Part shown: one piece after another, positions 63,321 through 64,000 of the stretch | Layout: the number at the start of each line of letters is the position of its first letter | How positions within the stretch are numbered: the stretch's first letter is position 1 | Assembly (NCBI GenBank): GCA_963816555.1 | Contig: CAWFLD010000002.1 | Location: 372,001 to 436,000, forward strand | Length of the DNA: 64,000 nt | Direction of reading: 5' to 3' | Source: Lutibaculum sp963816555 | GTDB lineage: Bacteria > Pseudomonadota > Alphaproteobacteria > Rhizobiales > Tepidamorphaceae | Notes under the pieces: generated by a model | What the model was told of the DNA's origin: nothing | The model's input: only the letters and a program-made list of their open reading frames with translations | The model's database searches: none | Position numbers and translations under genes: made by a program

Positions 63321-63336
63321 GGGGCCGTCAGGCCCC
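63321..63336. terminator. Bidirectional terminator between cca and carA
   Basis: GGGGCC-GTCA-GGCCCC: a perfect six-pair hairpin that begins right at the cca stop and includes the carA stop codon in its loop, so both convergent genes may end here. Confidence 0.6.
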
Positions 63337-64000
63337 GCTCGCCGCCGGCTCCGTCTTCGTCTCGTCGATCAGGTCGACGAAGCGCTTGAAGAGGTAGTGG
63401 CTGTCCTCCGGGCCGGGCGAGGCCTCCGGGTGGTACTGCACCGAGAAGACCGGCCGGTCCTTCAGGCGGATGCCGCAATTCGTGCCGTCGAACAGCGAGA
63501 CGTGCGTCTCCTCCGCCTCGGGCGGCAGGCTCGCGCGGTCGACCGCGAAGCCGTGGTTCATCGAGGTGATCTCGACCTTGCCGGTCGTGTAGTCCTTCAC
63601 CGGATGATTGGCGCCGTGATGGCCCTGGCGCATCTTCACGGTGCGGCCGCCGAGCGCGAGACCGAGGAGCTGGTGGCCGAGGCAGATGCCGAACATCGGC
63701 ACCTTCGCGTCGACGAGCTTCCTGATCTGCGGCACCGCGTACTCGCCCGTCGCGGCCGGGTCGCCCGGGCCGTTCGACAGGAAGACGCCGTCGGGATGCA
63801 TGGCGAGGATCTCCTCGGCCGGCGTCGTCGACGGCACGACGGTGACCTTGCAGCCGAGCTCGGCGAGCTGGCGCAGGATGTTGCGCTTCAGGCCGTAGTC
63901 GACGGCGACGACGTGGTACTTCGCGTCCTCGGTGGTGCCGTAGGCGGGCGTCGCGCCCCAGTGCCAGGACGACTGGTTCCAGTCGTAGGCCTTGTCGGTC
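63328..64000 (-). CDS. carA: Carbamoyl-phosphate synthase small subunit (5' end outside window)
   Basis: C-terminal part, about 223 residues, of the glutaminase subunit that feeds ammonia to CarB for arginine and pyrimidine synthesis. The frame is open to the end of the window. The class-I amidotransferase site is visible: nucleophile Cys in MFGICLGHQLLGLALGG and the His/Glu pair in VQYHPEASPGPEDSHYLF. The glutaminase start VVAVDYGLKRNILRQLAELG is present just inside the window end; the N-terminal domain and start lie beyond 64000. Confidence 0.95.
   Translation of the reverse strand, partial: TDKAYDWNQSSWHWGATPAYGTTEDAKYHVVAVDYGLKRNILRQLAELGCKVTVVPSTTPAEEILAMHPDGVFLSNGPGDPAATGEYAVPQIRKLVDAKVPMFGICLGHQLLGLALGGRTVKMRQGHHGANHPVKDYTTGKVEITSMNHGFAVDRASLPPEAEETHVSLFDGTNCGIRLKDRPVFSVQYHPEASPGPEDSHYLFKRFVDLIDETKTEPAASGA

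Overview
This 64 kb window is very GC-rich, densely coding DNA from an alphaproteobacterium, most likely of the Hyphomicrobiales (Rhizobiales). The evidence is the fused CysN/CysC sulfate-activation enzyme, a DmeR/DmeF metal-efflux pair, the many solute-binding-protein ABC importers, and the MoxR-DUF58-DUF4159 and DUF1285-Nudix-DUF6111-CCA-transferase gene orders typical of that group. The genus cannot be fixed from sequence alone. No phage, insertion sequence, integrase or CRISPR array was seen.

Layout. 1-4.4 kb: MscS-type channel (5' end outside the window), a DUF1624 membrane acyltransferase-like protein, a SulP anion transporter. 4.4-9.5 kb: a divergent FCD/GntR regulator and a catabolic ABC importer (solute-binding protein, permease, ATPase, permease) ending in a fumarylpyruvate-hydrolase-like enzyme. 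9.7-12.7 kb: large catalase and a small LamG-like protein. 13-16 kb: cysD-cysNC, then a tRNA-Cys-like gene of odd geometry. 16.1-20.1 kb: TrkH, a YqaA/DedA-like protein, dmeR and dmeF. 20.1-28.0 kb: a LysR regulator divergent from an MttB-family methyltransferase, a flavin demethylase-like oxidoreductase, and a PotD/PotB/PotC importer with no ATPase; this looks like uptake and demethylation of an N-methylated compound.

28.0-43.6 kb is the most distinctive block: two convergent operons, each with a branched-chain-amino-acid-type (Liv) importer plus hydrolases. The plus-strand operon carries LivK, LivH, a LivM-LivG-LivF reading, a cytosine-deaminase-like amidohydrolase, an amidase and an AtzH/HpxZ-like protein. 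The minus-strand operon carries an AtzA/TrzA-type amidohydrolase, LivK, LivH, a LivM-LivG fusion, LivF and a guanine/nucleoside-deaminase-like protein. A TetR gene is divergent from the first operon, and the same palindrome (ATGTAA-N8-TTRCAT) lies upstream of both. I infer one TetR-controlled regulon for an N-rich heterocycle, ureide or amide; the substrate is unknown.

43.8-53.6 kb holds ordinary accessory and housekeeping genes: a lytic transglycosylase with a SPOR-like domain, YbaK, a coiled-coil membrane protein, a MocR/PdxR regulator with a PNPOx-like protein, a metallophosphoesterase, a Nudix hydrolase, a glutathionyl-hydroquinone reductase, WrbA, LysR and GNAT. 53.5-60.4 kb is a minus-strand MoxR/DUF58/DUF4159/glutamine-amidotransferase-like operon, and 60.5-63.3 kb a tightly overlapping plus-strand operon ending in CCA-adding enzyme. 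The window closes inside carA.

A caution for every reader: about two dozen single-base frameshifts interrupt otherwise well-conserved genes, mainly at 30.6-35.7 and 38.8-41.7 kb. They are mostly one-base insertions in GC-rich runs and look like sequencing errors rather than decay. Affected genes are given with full corrected extents and marked as frameshifted.
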